NCBI RefSeq assembly: GCF_001202025.1
Contig: NZ_LGHS01000041.1
Coordinates: 62,001-126,000 of the forward strand
Reading direction: 5' to 3'
Source of the DNA: Pseudorhodobacter aquimaris
Lineage (GTDB): Bacteria; Pseudomonadota; Alphaproteobacteria; Rhodobacterales; Rhodobacteraceae
Length of the DNA: 64,000 nucleotides
This document shows positions 39,220 through 48,499 of this stretch, in pieces; positions within the stretch are counted from its first letter, which is position 1, and each line of letters begins with the position of its first letter. The notes under the pieces are model-generated. The model did no database searches. It was not told the DNA's origin and saw only the letters and a program-made list of their open reading frames with translations. A program made the position numbers and the translations under genes.

Positions 39220-39324
39220 GCGAAAACAGGGTCCGGGCATTTGCCTGGACCCGCTGCCTTTGCGGCGCCTTTTGGCCCGGCCGCAGTTACCCGTTTCAAC
39301 CATAGTTCCCCGGGGAGGAAAAAG

Positions 39325-41502
39325 ATGACCGCCACCGAAAAGGATGACGCCGGTCCGGCTCTGATTGCCGACGGCGTTGACGCCGAAATCTATACAGGCA
39401 ACCAGCGCATTCCGATAGGAACCACACATCTGGTGATTGCCGGTCTTTGCGTGCTTTACACGATGTTCCATGTGGGGGTGATGAACCTTTACCCATTGGA
39501 GCCGTGGGTCTACCGGCTTATCCATGTCGGCGGGGGGCTGGCGCTTGCCTTTACGCTGTTTTCCTCGGGCATGTTCAATGCCGACACCCAAGCCCCGCAA
39601 CAGCGGATGGCACAACGCAGCTATATCATGCTGCTGGCACCGGGGGCTGTTGCGGTTACGCTGGCCCTTCTGACAGTGATTTCCTTTTATCTCAGCGATG
39701 CGGGTATCAGCCAGGCTTCGGGCAAAACCGACGGGGTCTGGTCCTTTGGCTATCCGCTGGTCGCGGGCAGCATCTGGCTGATGGTCATGGGCTGGGTCGT
39801 GCCGGGGCGTGATCGTAGCCGCATCGACCTGGCCGATGTGTTTCTTGCGCTGGCCGCGGTGGCGGTCGCACTTTACATCATCTATCACGCGCCATTGCTG
39901 CGGCTGCGTGCGGGTACGGGGCTTGCCAAGGACGCCGATATGCTGGCAGCGCTCGCCGGTGTTATCCTGATCCTAGAGGCCACACGCCGCCTTGCGGGGC
40001 TTGCGCTGGTGCTGATCGCCGCTGTGTTCATTATCTACAGTTTTGTCGGCCCGTGGTTGCCCGGCATCTTGCAGCACCGTGGCTATTCGATGTCGCGGTT
40101 TTTCACCTATATCTATACCGACCAAGGGATTTTGGGGCCAACGACGGCGATTTCCTCGACCTATATCATCCTCTTCGTGGTCTTTGCCGCCTTCTTGCAA
40201 GCCTCGCGCGTGGGGGAGTATTTCGTGAACTTCGCCTTTGCTGCAGCGGGCGGGCAGCGTGGCGGGCCGGCCAAGGTGGCGGTGTTCGGATCGGGCCTGA
40301 TGGGCATGATCAACGGCACTTCGGCGGGCAATGTGGTGGCGACAGGGTCACTGACCATCCCCTTGATGAAACGTGTGGGCTACAAACCCCAAACCGCCGC
40401 GGCGGTTGAGGCGGCTGCATCCTCGGGCGGGCAAATCTTGCCACCGATCATGGGGGCCGGTGCCTTTATCATGTCGGAAATCACCGGCATCCCCTATTCC
40501 GAAATCGTCATTGCCGCGATCATCCCGGCGCTATTGTATTTCGCCAGCGTGTTCTTCAACGTCGATATCTATGCCCAGAAATTCGGGATGAAGGGCCTGC
40601 CGCGCGAAGAGTTGCCGCAGTTCAAGAAACTGGCAAAGCAGGTCTATCTGTTCTTGCCGATCATCATCCTGATCACGGCGCTGTTCCTGAACTATTCAGT
40701 TATTCGCGCAGGTACGCTTGCCATGGCCTCGGCGGCGGTTGTCAGCTGGTTGACGCCCTATAAGATGGGCACGCGCTCTATCCTTTATGCTTTTGAGATC
40801 GCAACCAAGATGAGCCTGCAACTGGTCGCCGTTTGTGCCGCCGCAGGGATCATCGTGGGCGTCATTGCCCTGACAGGGATCGGTACGCGGTTTTCCTCGC
40901 TCTTGCTGGGGCTGGCCGATCAAAATCAGGTGGTTGCATTGTTCTTTGCAATGATCGTGTCGATCATTCTGGGGATGGGCATGCCCACCACGGCGGCCTA
41001 TGCGGTGGCGGCCTCGGTGATCGCGCCCGGGTTGATCCAGATGGGGATTGAGCCGCTGACCGCCCATTTCTTCATCTTCTACTTTGCCGTGATGTCGGCG
41101 ATCACCCCGCCGGTCGCACTTGCCGCCTATGCAGGGGCTGCCATCTCGCAATCCGACCCGATGAAGACATCCGTCGAAAGCTTCAAGATGGGGCTGGCGG
41201 CCTTTGTCGTGCCCTTCATGTTTTTCACCTCGCCGGCTTTGCTGATGCAAGGCACCGGCGGCGAGATTGCCCATGTGGTGATTTCCGCAGGCTTTGGCAT
41301 CTTCTTGTTGTCGAGCACGGTTCAGGGTTGGTATTTTGGCAAGCTGTCCACCATCTTGCGGATCGTGTTGTTGGCGGCCGCGATGGGTATGATCGAGGGC
41401 GGCTGGATCACCGATGGGATCGGGCTTGCAGCGGCAATTTTTGTCTGGGCATTGCAAAAGAAGTTTGTGACACCCAAGACCATGGCCCGAGGATTGGACT
41501 GA
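39325..41502 (+). CDS. fused TRAP transporter permease (4TM/12TM)
   Basis: A 725-residue inner membrane protein that joins the small DctQ-like part and the large DctM-like part, as is usual for TAXI systems. Many hydrophobic segments are seen; DctM signatures include MGMINGTSAGNVVATGSLTIPLMK, AAASSGGQILPPIMGAGAFIM and LGMGMPTTAAYAVAASVIAPGL. Na+ or H+ gradient driven uptake of an organic acid is expected. GGGGAGG precedes ATG 39325. The locus ends at a terminator hairpin. Confidence 0.93.
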   Translation: MTATEKDDAGPALIADGVDAEIYTGNQRIPIGTTHLVIAGLCVLYTMFHVGVMNLYPLEPWVYRLIHVGGGLALAFTLFSSGMFNADTQAPQQRMAQRSYIMLLAPGAVAVTLALLTVISFYLSDAGISQASGKTDGVWSFGYPLVAGSIWLMVMGWVVPGRDRSRIDLADVFLALAAVAVALYIIYHAPLLRLRAGTGLAKDADMLAALAGVILILEATRRLAGLALVLIAAVFIIYSFVGPWLPGILQHRGYSMSRFFTYIYTDQGILGPTTAISSTYIILFVVFAAFLQASRVGEYFVNFAFAAAGGQRGGPAKVAVFGSGLMGMINGTSAGNVVATGSLTIPLMKRVGYKPQTAAAVEAAASSGGQILPPIMGAGAFIMSEITGIPYSEIVIAAIIPALLYFASVFFNVDIYAQKFGMKGLPREELPQFKKLAKQVYLFLPIIILITALFLNYSVIRAGTLAMASAAVVSWLTPYKMGTRSILYAFEIATKMSLQLVAVCAAAGIIVGVIALTGIGTRFSSLLLGLADQNQVVALFFAMIVSIILGMGMPTTAAYAVAASVIAPGLIQMGIEPLTAHFFIFYFAVMSAITPPVALAAYAGAAISQSDPMKTSVESFKMGLAAFVVPFMFFTSPALLMQGTGGEIAHVVISAGFGIFLLSSTVQGWYFGKLSTILRIVLLAAAMGMIEGGWITDGIGLAAAIFVWALQKKFVTPKTMARGLD

Positions 41503-41523
41503 TACGCATCCTTAAACAAAAAA

Positions 41524-41553
41524 CGCCGCGCCCTTATAAACAGGGGCGCGGCG
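41524..41553. terminator. terminator between transporter and peptidase genes
   Basis: A stem of 10 bp (CGCCGCGCCC / GGGCGCGGCG) with a 10 base loop between two convergent genes; A-rich 5' flank gives T run for the minus strand direction. Confidence 0.75.
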
Positions 41554-41603
41554 AAAGTAACAGGTTTTCCCTTACCCAAGCCGGGGCATTGCTGACCTCA
41601 TGC

Positions 41604-42992
41604 CTAGGCTTTTGGCGTCCCGCCCTCACCAATGTCCCAAAAGAGACCCGCCATCACCCGCAACGCGTCACGGCTAAGCGATTTAAGCACATGCTCATTC
41701 GGCGCATGTTGGGAACACCCACGATAGGAATGCGGCACCCAGACCGTCGGCAGGCCCAGAATATCGACGAAACTGTCATTGGGAAGCGACCCTGCGAGGT
41801 TGGGCAAGACATGCGGTGGCTGACCGGCGGTCTCCTCAATGGATGAGGTTACAAAGCGCACCCAAGGGTGCTTTGGGTCCAGCCGCGTCGCGGCAAAGAA
41901 ACCGCGGTCATGTGGGCGGATCTCAATCGCCTCGAATCCATGCGCATCCAGATGACGGCGCAGGGCCGGAAGGATATCTTCTGGCTCAGTGCCCACGACA
42001 TAGCGCAATTGGCAGGTTGCGCGTGCCGTATCAGAGATCGCATTCACCGGCGCCTCAGGCACGCCGCTGGTCATCGCCAGAACCGCAAAGCTGTTCCAGC
42101 CATAGACGCGTTCGGCGGGGGTCAGGCTTTCCTCCCCCCAATCGACATCCACGCTCGGCCCCTCGCCGCCCGCAACCGGCAAACCATGCAGGGCCGCGCG
42201 GATATCATCGGTCAGGCTGTCGGGGCGCCATTCGGCGATCTGGATCTGACCCCGCCGGTCAACGATTGTCGCCAAAGCATGGGCCATGATCGTCGCCGGA
42301 TCAGCCAGCAAGCCCCCCCAGTTCCCCGAATGATGCGCCCCTTCGCGCAGGGTCAGCACAAGGTCGAAACTGACCCCGCCCCGCGATCCCATGAATACGG
42401 TCGGCACCTCCGGCTGGAGGCGCGGCCCATCCGAGGCAATCAGCACATCGGCCGTCAACCGGTCCTTATAGCTGTGAAAGACATCCGCAAGCCCGCTGGA
42501 GCCGACCTCTTCGCTCATCTCGATAATAACGCGCAGGTTGAAGCCAAGCTTGCCGCGCGCGGCCAGAACCGCCTCAAGCGCTGCGATATTAATCAGATGC
42601 TGGCCCTTGTTGTCGGCGGTGCCGCGCCCGTAAAGCCGGTCGCCTTCCTCCACCAGATCAAAGGGCGCAAGGCCTTCGCGCCACATCCCCTCTTGTGCGC
42701 GGATCACATCGCCGTGGCCATAGGTTAGAACCGTGGGCCGATCATCGCCTTCGCGCCGCTCTCCGATCAAAAGCGGGCCGCCGCGCGGGTCGGGATTGGC
42801 GATGATCTCGGTCGTCACGCCAAGCGCGGTCAGCCGCGGCTGCACCACCTCCTCCAGATAGCGCATCAGCTCGGGCGCGGCCTCCGGGTTCTGGCTTTCG
42901 GTCGGATAGGCCACAAGCGCGGCCAGATCGTTTTGAAAGGCGCCCTTGTCGAAATAACTTGTCACGGTATCAATTGCAGTTTGGCGGCTCAT
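41604..42992 (-). CDS. M20-family dipeptidase/peptidase
   Basis: A 462-residue cytoplasmic Zn peptidase of the M20 (CNDP-like) family. Metal and catalytic residues: LTYGHGDVIR (His, Asp), GRGTADNKGQ (bridging Asp), EMSEEVGSSG (Glu-Glu), and HAPNEH near the C-terminus. A central dimerisation domain follows GSRGGVSFDL. It lacks a signal peptide, so it should cleave dipeptides or N-acyl amino acids imported into the cell. It follows the gamma-glutamyltransferase-like gene by 3 bp and looks like the last gene of the peptide transport operon. Confidence 0.9.
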   Translation of the reverse strand: MSRQTAIDTVTSYFDKGAFQNDLAALVAYPTESQNPEAAPELMRYLEEVVQPRLTALGVTTEIIANPDPRGGPLLIGERREGDDRPTVLTYGHGDVIRAQEGMWREGLAPFDLVEEGDRLYGRGTADNKGQHLINIAALEAVLAARGKLGFNLRVIIEMSEEVGSSGLADVFHSYKDRLTADVLIASDGPRLQPEVPTVFMGSRGGVSFDLVLTLREGAHHSGNWGGLLADPATIMAHALATIVDRRGQIQIAEWRPDSLTDDIRAALHGLPVAGGEGPSVDVDWGEESLTPAERVYGWNSFAVLAMTSGVPEAPVNAISDTARATCQLRYVVGTEPEDILPALRRHLDAHGFEAIEIRPHDRGFFAATRLDPKHPWVRFVTSSIEETAGQPPHVLPNLAGSLPNDSFVDILGLPTVWVPHSYRGCSQHAPNEHVLKSLSRDALRVMAGLFWDIGEGGTPKA

Positions 42993-42995
42993 GGC

Positions 42996-44561
42996 TCACT
43001 CCTCTTCAAGGGCTGCGTCACCCCATGGCGACATGATCTCGGTGCAGCCGGAATTCAGATCCCCCTCGCGCATAACCCCGGCAGGGCAGGCAAAGGCATA
43101 GGGGAAGACCGTGCGCGGTGCGGTGACAACCTCATGGGTCTTGCGCAATGCGACCAGCACCTCGGGGGTATGGTCCTCATCGGCAACGACCTTGGTCCCG
43201 CCCGATACATCGATGCGCGGATGGTGAAAGGCCGCCTCTACATCCATGCCGAAATCCGCCACGAATGAGGCCATCTGGGTCATGGCCGAGACGATCTTGC
43301 GCCCGCCCGAGGCCCCGAAGGCAATGCGTTTGCCGCCCGCCTCTCCCAGAATGGGGCAGACGTTCATCAAACAGCGCTTGTCCGGCCCCAAAGAGTTCGG
43401 CCGCCCCTGAACCGGATCGAACCACATGATCCCGTTGTTCATCAGCAATCCGGTCGAGGGCGAGACCACGCGGCTACCAAAGATCGACAACAGGGTTTGC
43501 GTTTGCGAGACCATATTGCCCGCACTGTCGACGACCGAGAAATGTGTGGTACAGCCGGGGGCCTCGGGGCTTTCGCCGTCATCGCCCATCTTGCCAAGTC
43601 GCGCGGCATAGGCATCCCTCAAAGCATCCGCATAGGCCGCAAAAGCCGCAGGTTTGTCGCCCAGATCCCGCCCTGCCAGTTCCGACATCGCATGGGCAAA
43701 GGTCGGACCGGCCGTCAGCCCGCCCATGACATTGAAAACCGCATCGCGGTAGGACACCCGCAGCGGGGCCTGCATCTCGGCACGGTAGGCGCGCAGATCG
43801 TCATGGGTCAGATAACCGCCCTTGTCCTGCACATCCTGCGCCATGCTGGCCCCCAGATCGCCATCATAAAGCGCGCGCGCACCGTCGCGTGCGATGGTAT
43901 CAAGGCTATCGGCCATCCGGCTTTGATCCAGCCGCTTTTCGGCCAGCGCAGTCCAGCCCGAAATCGTCGGCCATTGCCCGTCCTCAAGGAAAAGCGCCGC
44001 CGCATCCTTGTCCTGCGCCAAGGCACGGGTCGCGGAGGCGATGATCAATGCGGCATACCAATCGACAAGCAGCCCTTCGCGCGCATGGGCAACCGCTGGG
44101 GCAAGCAATTCCGCCCAAGGCATCCGCCCGAAACGGGCATGGGCCTGACCAAGCCCGTCAACCACGCCGGGCACCGCAATCGCCTTGGCACCTTGAACGT
44201 TCACATCGCCCACGACCTTTTCCCATGGGAACAAGTCCCCCGCGACACCTTCACCCGAGAGCGGGAAATCCGCAACGCGCAGCCCTTTGGGCGACCGCAT
44301 CCCGTAGTTCAGCGCAATCGCCTCTCCCTCACCTGCGCGCCAGAGCATCATCGCGCCCCCGCCCGCAGGGCCGCTCATCCATGGCTCCAGCACGCCGATC
44401 ACAAAAGAGGTCGCAACCGCCGCATCAACCGCATCCCCCCCTGCCCTCAGAACCGCGGCACCGGCCTCTGCCGCCAGACGGTGCTGTGAGGCCACCACCC
44501 CGCCCTTGATTTTGATGACAGTCTTGCGGGTTTGCATCGTGCGCGACAGGCTGGAGGCCAT
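42996..44561 (-). CDS. gamma-glutamyltransferase-like Ntn-hydrolase (leaderless)
   Basis: A 521-residue protein of the GGT family (YwrD/CapD relatives). N-terminal part (GGVVASQHRLAAEAGAAVLRAGGDAVDAA, WMSGPAGGGAMMLWR) and the self-cleaving site before the nucleophile Thr in PGCTTHFSVVDSAGN (about residue 338). The small-subunit region includes LLMNNGIMWFDP, MNVCPILGEAGGKRIAFGASGGRKIVSAM. There is no signal peptide, so it should act in the cytoplasm, unlike E. coli Ggt. With the peptide ABC transporter and the M20 peptidase it suggests breakdown of imported gamma-glutamyl compounds. Confidence 0.9.
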   Translation of the reverse strand: MASSLSRTMQTRKTVIKIKGGVVASQHRLAAEAGAAVLRAGGDAVDAAVATSFVIGVLEPWMSGPAGGGAMMLWRAGEGEAIALNYGMRSPKGLRVADFPLSGEGVAGDLFPWEKVVGDVNVQGAKAIAVPGVVDGLGQAHARFGRMPWAELLAPAVAHAREGLLVDWYAALIIASATRALAQDKDAAALFLEDGQWPTISGWTALAEKRLDQSRMADSLDTIARDGARALYDGDLGASMAQDVQDKGGYLTHDDLRAYRAEMQAPLRVSYRDAVFNVMGGLTAGPTFAHAMSELAGRDLGDKPAAFAAYADALRDAYAARLGKMGDDGESPEAPGCTTHFSVVDSAGNMVSQTQTLLSIFGSRVVSPSTGLLMNNGIMWFDPVQGRPNSLGPDKRCLMNVCPILGEAGGKRIAFGASGGRKIVSAMTQMASFVADFGMDVEAAFHHPRIDVSGGTKVVADEDHTPEVLVALRKTHEVVTAPRTVFPYAFACPAGVMREGDLNSGCTEIMSPWGDAALEEE

Positions 44562-44579
44562 GGAGGTATTCCTTGTGGT

Positions 44580-45569
44580 TTAGACAGAGAGATTTTCGCG
44601 GTACATTGTGCTTTCGGGATCATGCAGATGACATTCCACATGCCCGCTGGCGGTGGGTATCGGACGCGGCGCCTTGGCCTTGCATTCCGCCTGCGCAAAG
44701 GGGCAACGCGGGTGAAAATGACAGCCCGACGGCGGCGAGATCGGATTGGGATAGGCCGCGCCTAGCTGGGTATCAGGCACACCCTGCGACGGGTCCGGCG
44801 TCAGCACAGAGTTCAGCAAGGCCCGCGTATAGGGGTGGCGCGGGGTGGCAAAGAGCTCCTCGACATCCGCCTCTTCGACGATACGGCCCAGATACATCAC
44901 CGCGACACGTGTTGCCAGATGTTCGATCACCGCAAGGTCATGGCTAATGAACAGATACGTCAACCCAAAGTCATCGCGCAAATCATTGAGAAGGTTCAGG
45001 ATCTGGCTTTGCACGGAGACATCCAGCGCCGATGTCGGCTCATCGCAGATCACGATTTCGGGGCGCATGATCAGCGCGCGCGCGATGGCAACACGTTGCC
45101 GCTGACCGCCCGACATCTGACTTGGATAGGTGTTCAAAACCCGCGCAGGCAGGCCCACCAGTTCAAGCGTTTCGCGCACGGCTTTGGCGCGGCTTTCGGC
45201 ATCACCAACCCCGTGAACACGCAACGGCAACGACACAATATCGGAGATTGTCTTGCGCGGATTAAGGGATGAATAGGGATCCTGAAAGATCGGCTGGATA
45301 CGTTTGGCAAGCGCAAGCCGATCCTGCCCGCCGATCGCATCGCCGTCGACCAGAACCTGACCCTCTGTGGGCGCCTCCAATCCCAAAAGGATTTTAGCCA
45401 GTGTCGACTTGCCGCAACCGGATTCACCGACAAGACCCAAGACCTCGCCGCGACCCAGCTTCAACGACACATCATTGACCGCTTTCAACGGTTTCGGTTT
45501 GCCAAACAGCCCCTGTTTTACACGGTATGTTTTGGCGACATTTTTTAACTCGAGGACAGGTGCGCTCAT
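44580..45569 (-). CDS. peptide ABC transporter ATP-binding protein (DppF/OppF-like)
   Basis: A 329-residue ATPase subunit. Walker A GESGCGKST, signature MSGGQRQRVAIARAL, Walker B IVICDEPTSALD, H-loop FISHDLAV, and the C-terminal oligopeptide ATPase extension (YTRALLNSVLTPDP) with a Cys cluster (CHFHPRCPFAQAEC). The ATG at 45569 overlaps the stop of the partner ATPase gene by 4 bp (ATGA). It is the DppF-like half of a two-ATPase importer. Confidence 0.94.
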   Translation of the reverse strand: MSAPVLELKNVAKTYRVKQGLFGKPKPLKAVNDVSLKLGRGEVLGLVGESGCGKSTLAKILLGLEAPTEGQVLVDGDAIGGQDRLALAKRIQPIFQDPYSSLNPRKTISDIVSLPLRVHGVGDAESRAKAVRETLELVGLPARVLNTYPSQMSGGQRQRVAIARALIMRPEIVICDEPTSALDVSVQSQILNLLNDLRDDFGLTYLFISHDLAVIEHLATRVAVMYLGRIVEEADVEELFATPRHPYTRALLNSVLTPDPSQGVPDTQLGAAYPNPISPPSGCHFHPRCPFAQAECKAKAPRPIPTASGHVECHLHDPESTMYRENLSV

Positions 45570-46579
45570 GCGGGTTCTCCTTCGGCAGCGCGGGCGCCAT
45601 CTGCGTGAACACATAAAAACTCATGCGGGGGGGTGCCGCGTTCGGGAATTTCGCCGCGGCAGGCCTCAACAACATGCGGACAGCGGGTGCGGAAGGCGCA
45701 GCCCTGCACTTCGCCGATCAATGAGGGCACGATGCCCGGGATCGTTCCCAGCTTCTCCCCCCGTTTGGTTTTGCCCGGCTGGGGAATACAGTGCAGCAAG
45801 CCGCGGGTATAAGGGTGCATCGGCGCGCCGAAAACCTCGCTGGCGGGGCCGGTTTCAACCAATGCGCCCGCATACATGACGCCAACCTTATCCGCGACCC
45901 GCGCAACAACGCCCAGATCATGGGTGATCAGGATCATCGCCACATCCATCTCTTTGGTCAGATCGACGAGCAAGCTGAGGATCTGCGCCTGAATGGTCAC
46001 ATCCAGCGCGGTTGTCGGCTCATCCGCGATTATCAGCTCCGGCTCACACATCAGGGCCATGGCGATCACGACACGCTGGCGCAAGCCCCCCGACAGTTGG
46101 TGGGGATATTGGCCCAAGCGGCTTGCGGCCGCGGTAATGCCGACCTTTTCCAACAGCTCTACTGCCCGCGCACGGGCCTCTTCATTGCTGACCTTGCGGT
46201 GCAGGCGCAGGGCCTCAACCAGCTGGTCACCAATGGTATAGGCGGGGTTGAGCGAGGTCATCGGCTCTTGAAAAATCATGGCGATGCGATTGCCGCGCAG
46301 GGTGCGCATCTGGCGTTTGGAGGCCCCGATCAGATCAACCCCGTCGAAATCCAGCGTTTGGGCACTGCGGCGGATGTTTTTCTCCAGCAGCCCCATGATT
46401 GCAAGCGATGTCAGCGACTTGCCCGAACCGGATTCCCCGACGATGCAGAGGGTCTCCCCCTTGTGCAGGTCAAAGTCGATCCCCCGCACGGCATGAAGCG
46501 TACCGCTTGCCAATGGGATATCCAGCGTCAGCCCACGCACGCTCAGCAGGGGTTTTGCGTTCTCTTGAAGTTGGCTCAT
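45566..46579 (-). CDS. peptide ABC transporter ATP-binding protein (DppD/OppD-like)
   Basis: A 337-residue ATPase subunit: Walker A GESGSGKSLTS, signature LSGGLRQRVVIAMAL, Walker B LIIADEPTTALD, H-loop LITHDLGVVARV, C-terminal oligopeptide ATPase extension YTRGLLHCIPQPGK and CAFRTRCPHVVEAC. Overlaps the next gene and follows the permease gene by 3 bp. Confidence 0.94.
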   Translation of the reverse strand: MSQLQENAKPLLSVRGLTLDIPLASGTLHAVRGIDFDLHKGETLCIVGESGSGKSLTSLAIMGLLEKNIRRSAQTLDFDGVDLIGASKRQMRTLRGNRIAMIFQEPMTSLNPAYTIGDQLVEALRLHRKVSNEEARARAVELLEKVGITAAASRLGQYPHQLSGGLRQRVVIAMALMCEPELIIADEPTTALDVTIQAQILSLLVDLTKEMDVAMILITHDLGVVARVADKVGVMYAGALVETGPASEVFGAPMHPYTRGLLHCIPQPGKTKRGEKLGTIPGIVPSLIGEVQGCAFRTRCPHVVEACRGEIPERGTPPHEFLCVHADGARAAEGEPA

Positions 46580-46582
46580 AAG

Positions 46583-47485
46583 TTAGCTCCGGCTTTCGGG
46601 GGCAGTCACATCACGCAGCCCGTCACCCATAAGGTTGATCGCAAGCACCAGTACAAACAGCACAACACCCGGGATCAGGACCAGCCACGGCTCGAACAGC
46701 ATCATGTTCTTGCCCTCGCTGACCATAAGGCCCCAGCTTGGTGTCGGCGGCTGTACCCCCAGCCCGAGGAAGGACAGCGCCGCCTCCAGCAAGATCGCAT
46801 GGGCCATTTCCAAGGTGACGATCACGATCAGGTTGTTCACGATATTGGGCATGATTTCCGACAGGATCACCCGCGGCGTCGAGGCCCCGATGGCCTGCGC
46901 GGCAGAGACATATTCACGCTGTCTGACCTGCAGGGTCGAGGCGCGCATGACCACGGCAAAGCGGTCCCAGAGCAACAGGCCCAGAACCCCGATCACCACC
47001 TGCAAAGAGCCGCCCATAATTGCAACAACAGCCAAGGCCACCAGCACCACCGGCATCGCAAGGCGCACATTGATCAGAAAGGTGACTACCGCATCAACCT
47101 TGCCGCCGAAAAAGCCGGCCGCAACGCCCATTGCCGTTCCGATCACGCCAGAGATCAAGGCCGCAACACCGCCGATTAACAGCGAGACCCGCGCGCCATA
47201 GATCAAACGCGAAAGGTAGTCGCGCCCCAGATGGTCGGTCCCCAAGGGATGCTCCCATGTGCCGCCCATAAAGATGGGCTTGACCATCCGGTTGCCGAGG
47301 TCTTGCAGATAGGGGTCATGCGGTGCCAACACCGGCGCAAGGATCGCAACCACCACCAAGAGCAGGACAACACCCAGCCCGAAGAGCAATCCCATATGCC
47401 CCCGCACCCGCTTGCGCAGGATCTGGCGCGGTGTCGGGCCGCTGATTTCTTCGAGAAGCGGATCGATTGTGGGTTGAAGTGCCAT
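46583..47485 (-). CDS. peptide ABC transporter permease (DppC-like)
   Basis: A 300-residue inner membrane permease with about six helices: the first at residues 33-52 (LLFGLGVVLLLVVVAILAPV), then HPLGTDHLGRDYLSRLIYGARVSL, typical for DppC-type permeases. EAA-loop region QAIGASTPRVILSEIMPNI. One base separates it from the second permease gene. Confidence 0.93.
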   Translation of the reverse strand: MALQPTIDPLLEEISGPTPRQILRKRVRGHMGLLFGLGVVLLLVVVAILAPVLAPHDPYLQDLGNRMVKPIFMGGTWEHPLGTDHLGRDYLSRLIYGARVSLLIGGVAALISGVIGTAMGVAAGFFGGKVDAVVTFLINVRLAMPVVLVALAVVAIMGGSLQVVIGVLGLLLWDRFAVVMRASTLQVRQREYVSAAQAIGASTPRVILSEIMPNIVNNLIVIVTLEMAHAILLEAALSFLGLGVQPPTPSWGLMVSEGKNMMLFEPWLVLIPGVVLFVLVLAINLMGDGLRDVTAPESRS

Positions 47486-47486
47486 A

Positions 47487-48404
47487 TCAGGAACTCCTCA
47501 TGCGGGGGTCAAGCCATGCGTTCAACACGTCGGCCAGAAAGGTGAAAATGATGTAGAACATAGAGAAAATCAGAATCAGCGCCTGCACGGTCGGAAGGTC
47601 GTTGCGCGCGATGCTTTCCCACGCCAGATAGCCCGCCCCATGCAGCGCAAAGACGGATTCAACCACGATAGAGCCGCCCAGCATGAAGCCCATCTGAACC
47701 GCGGCAAGGCTGACCACCGGGATGATCGCATTGCGCAGCGCATGTTTGAACAAGACACGCCCCTCGCCCGCCCCCTTGGCACGCGCGGTGCGGATGTAGT
47801 CGGAGTTCAACACCTCCAGCATCCCCGCACGCGTCAGGCGCATGATCGCAGGCATCGCGTAATAGCCCAGAACGATTGTCGGCATGATGAAATGCTGCCA
47901 TGTCGACGCCCCCGAGGGCGGCAGCCACCGCAGCTTGATCCCGAACAGAACGATCAGGATCAGACCGAACCAGAAGCTCGGCATCGCCTGCCCCGCAACA
48001 GAGAGAAACAATGCGATACGGTCAATGATCGAATTGGGCCGGATCGCCGCAACCACGCCCAAAGGCACTGCGGTCAGCAAGGCAAAAGTGATCCCGCAAA
48101 CGCCCAGGGTCATCGTCACCGACAATCGGTCGGCAATTAGGCTGGCAACCGGAAGTTTGAAATAATAGCTCTCGCCGAAATCGCCGCGCAGGGCCTGAAA
48201 CAGCCACTCGCCGTATTGCACCAGCATGGGCCGGTCAAAACCGTAGAGACGGCGGATCGCCTCGATATCTTCGCCACTGGCGGTTTCACCCGCAAGAGCT
48301 GCGGCCGGATCACCCGACAAGAACAGAAGTGAAAAGCTGATGAAGCTAACCGTAAAGGCCACAAGGGCCGCGAGGCCAAGCCGCTTGAGTATGAATGGCA
48401 GCAT
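47487..48404 (-). CDS. peptide ABC transporter permease (DppB-like)
   Basis: A 305-residue permease starting MLPFILKRLGLAALVAFTVSFISFSLLFLSGDP, the typical DppB N-terminal helix followed by the periplasmic loop with LYGFDRPMLVQYGEWL. EAA loop: RAKGAGEGRVLFKHALRNAIIP. ATG at 48404 with AAGGAGA before it. A stem-loop (48456-48488) lies between it and the binding protein gene. Confidence 0.93.
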   Translation of the reverse strand: MLPFILKRLGLAALVAFTVSFISFSLLFLSGDPAAALAGETASGEDIEAIRRLYGFDRPMLVQYGEWLFQALRGDFGESYYFKLPVASLIADRLSVTMTLGVCGITFALLTAVPLGVVAAIRPNSIIDRIALFLSVAGQAMPSFWFGLILIVLFGIKLRWLPPSGASTWQHFIMPTIVLGYYAMPAIMRLTRAGMLEVLNSDYIRTARAKGAGEGRVLFKHALRNAIIPVVSLAAVQMGFMLGGSIVVESVFALHGAGYLAWESIARNDLPTVQALILIFSMFYIIFTFLADVLNAWLDPRMRSS

Positions 48405-48455
48405 TGTTTGCTGTCTCCTTGCCGGATTTTGCGAGGGCTTTCGTTGAAAAGAAAA

Positions 48456-48488
48456 GGGCCCGAAACGCCGCACAGACACTTCGGGCCC
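48456..48488 (-). terminator. intra-operon hairpin after the binding protein gene
   Basis: Perfect 9 bp stem (TTCGGGCCC with GGGCCCGAA) and 15 base loop, followed on the minus strand by TTTTCTTTTC. Because it is placed between the binding protein gene and the permeases, it could partially stop transcription, or protect the mRNA, so that binding protein is made in excess. Confidence 0.7.
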
Positions 48489-48499
48489 GACTCCAGACC

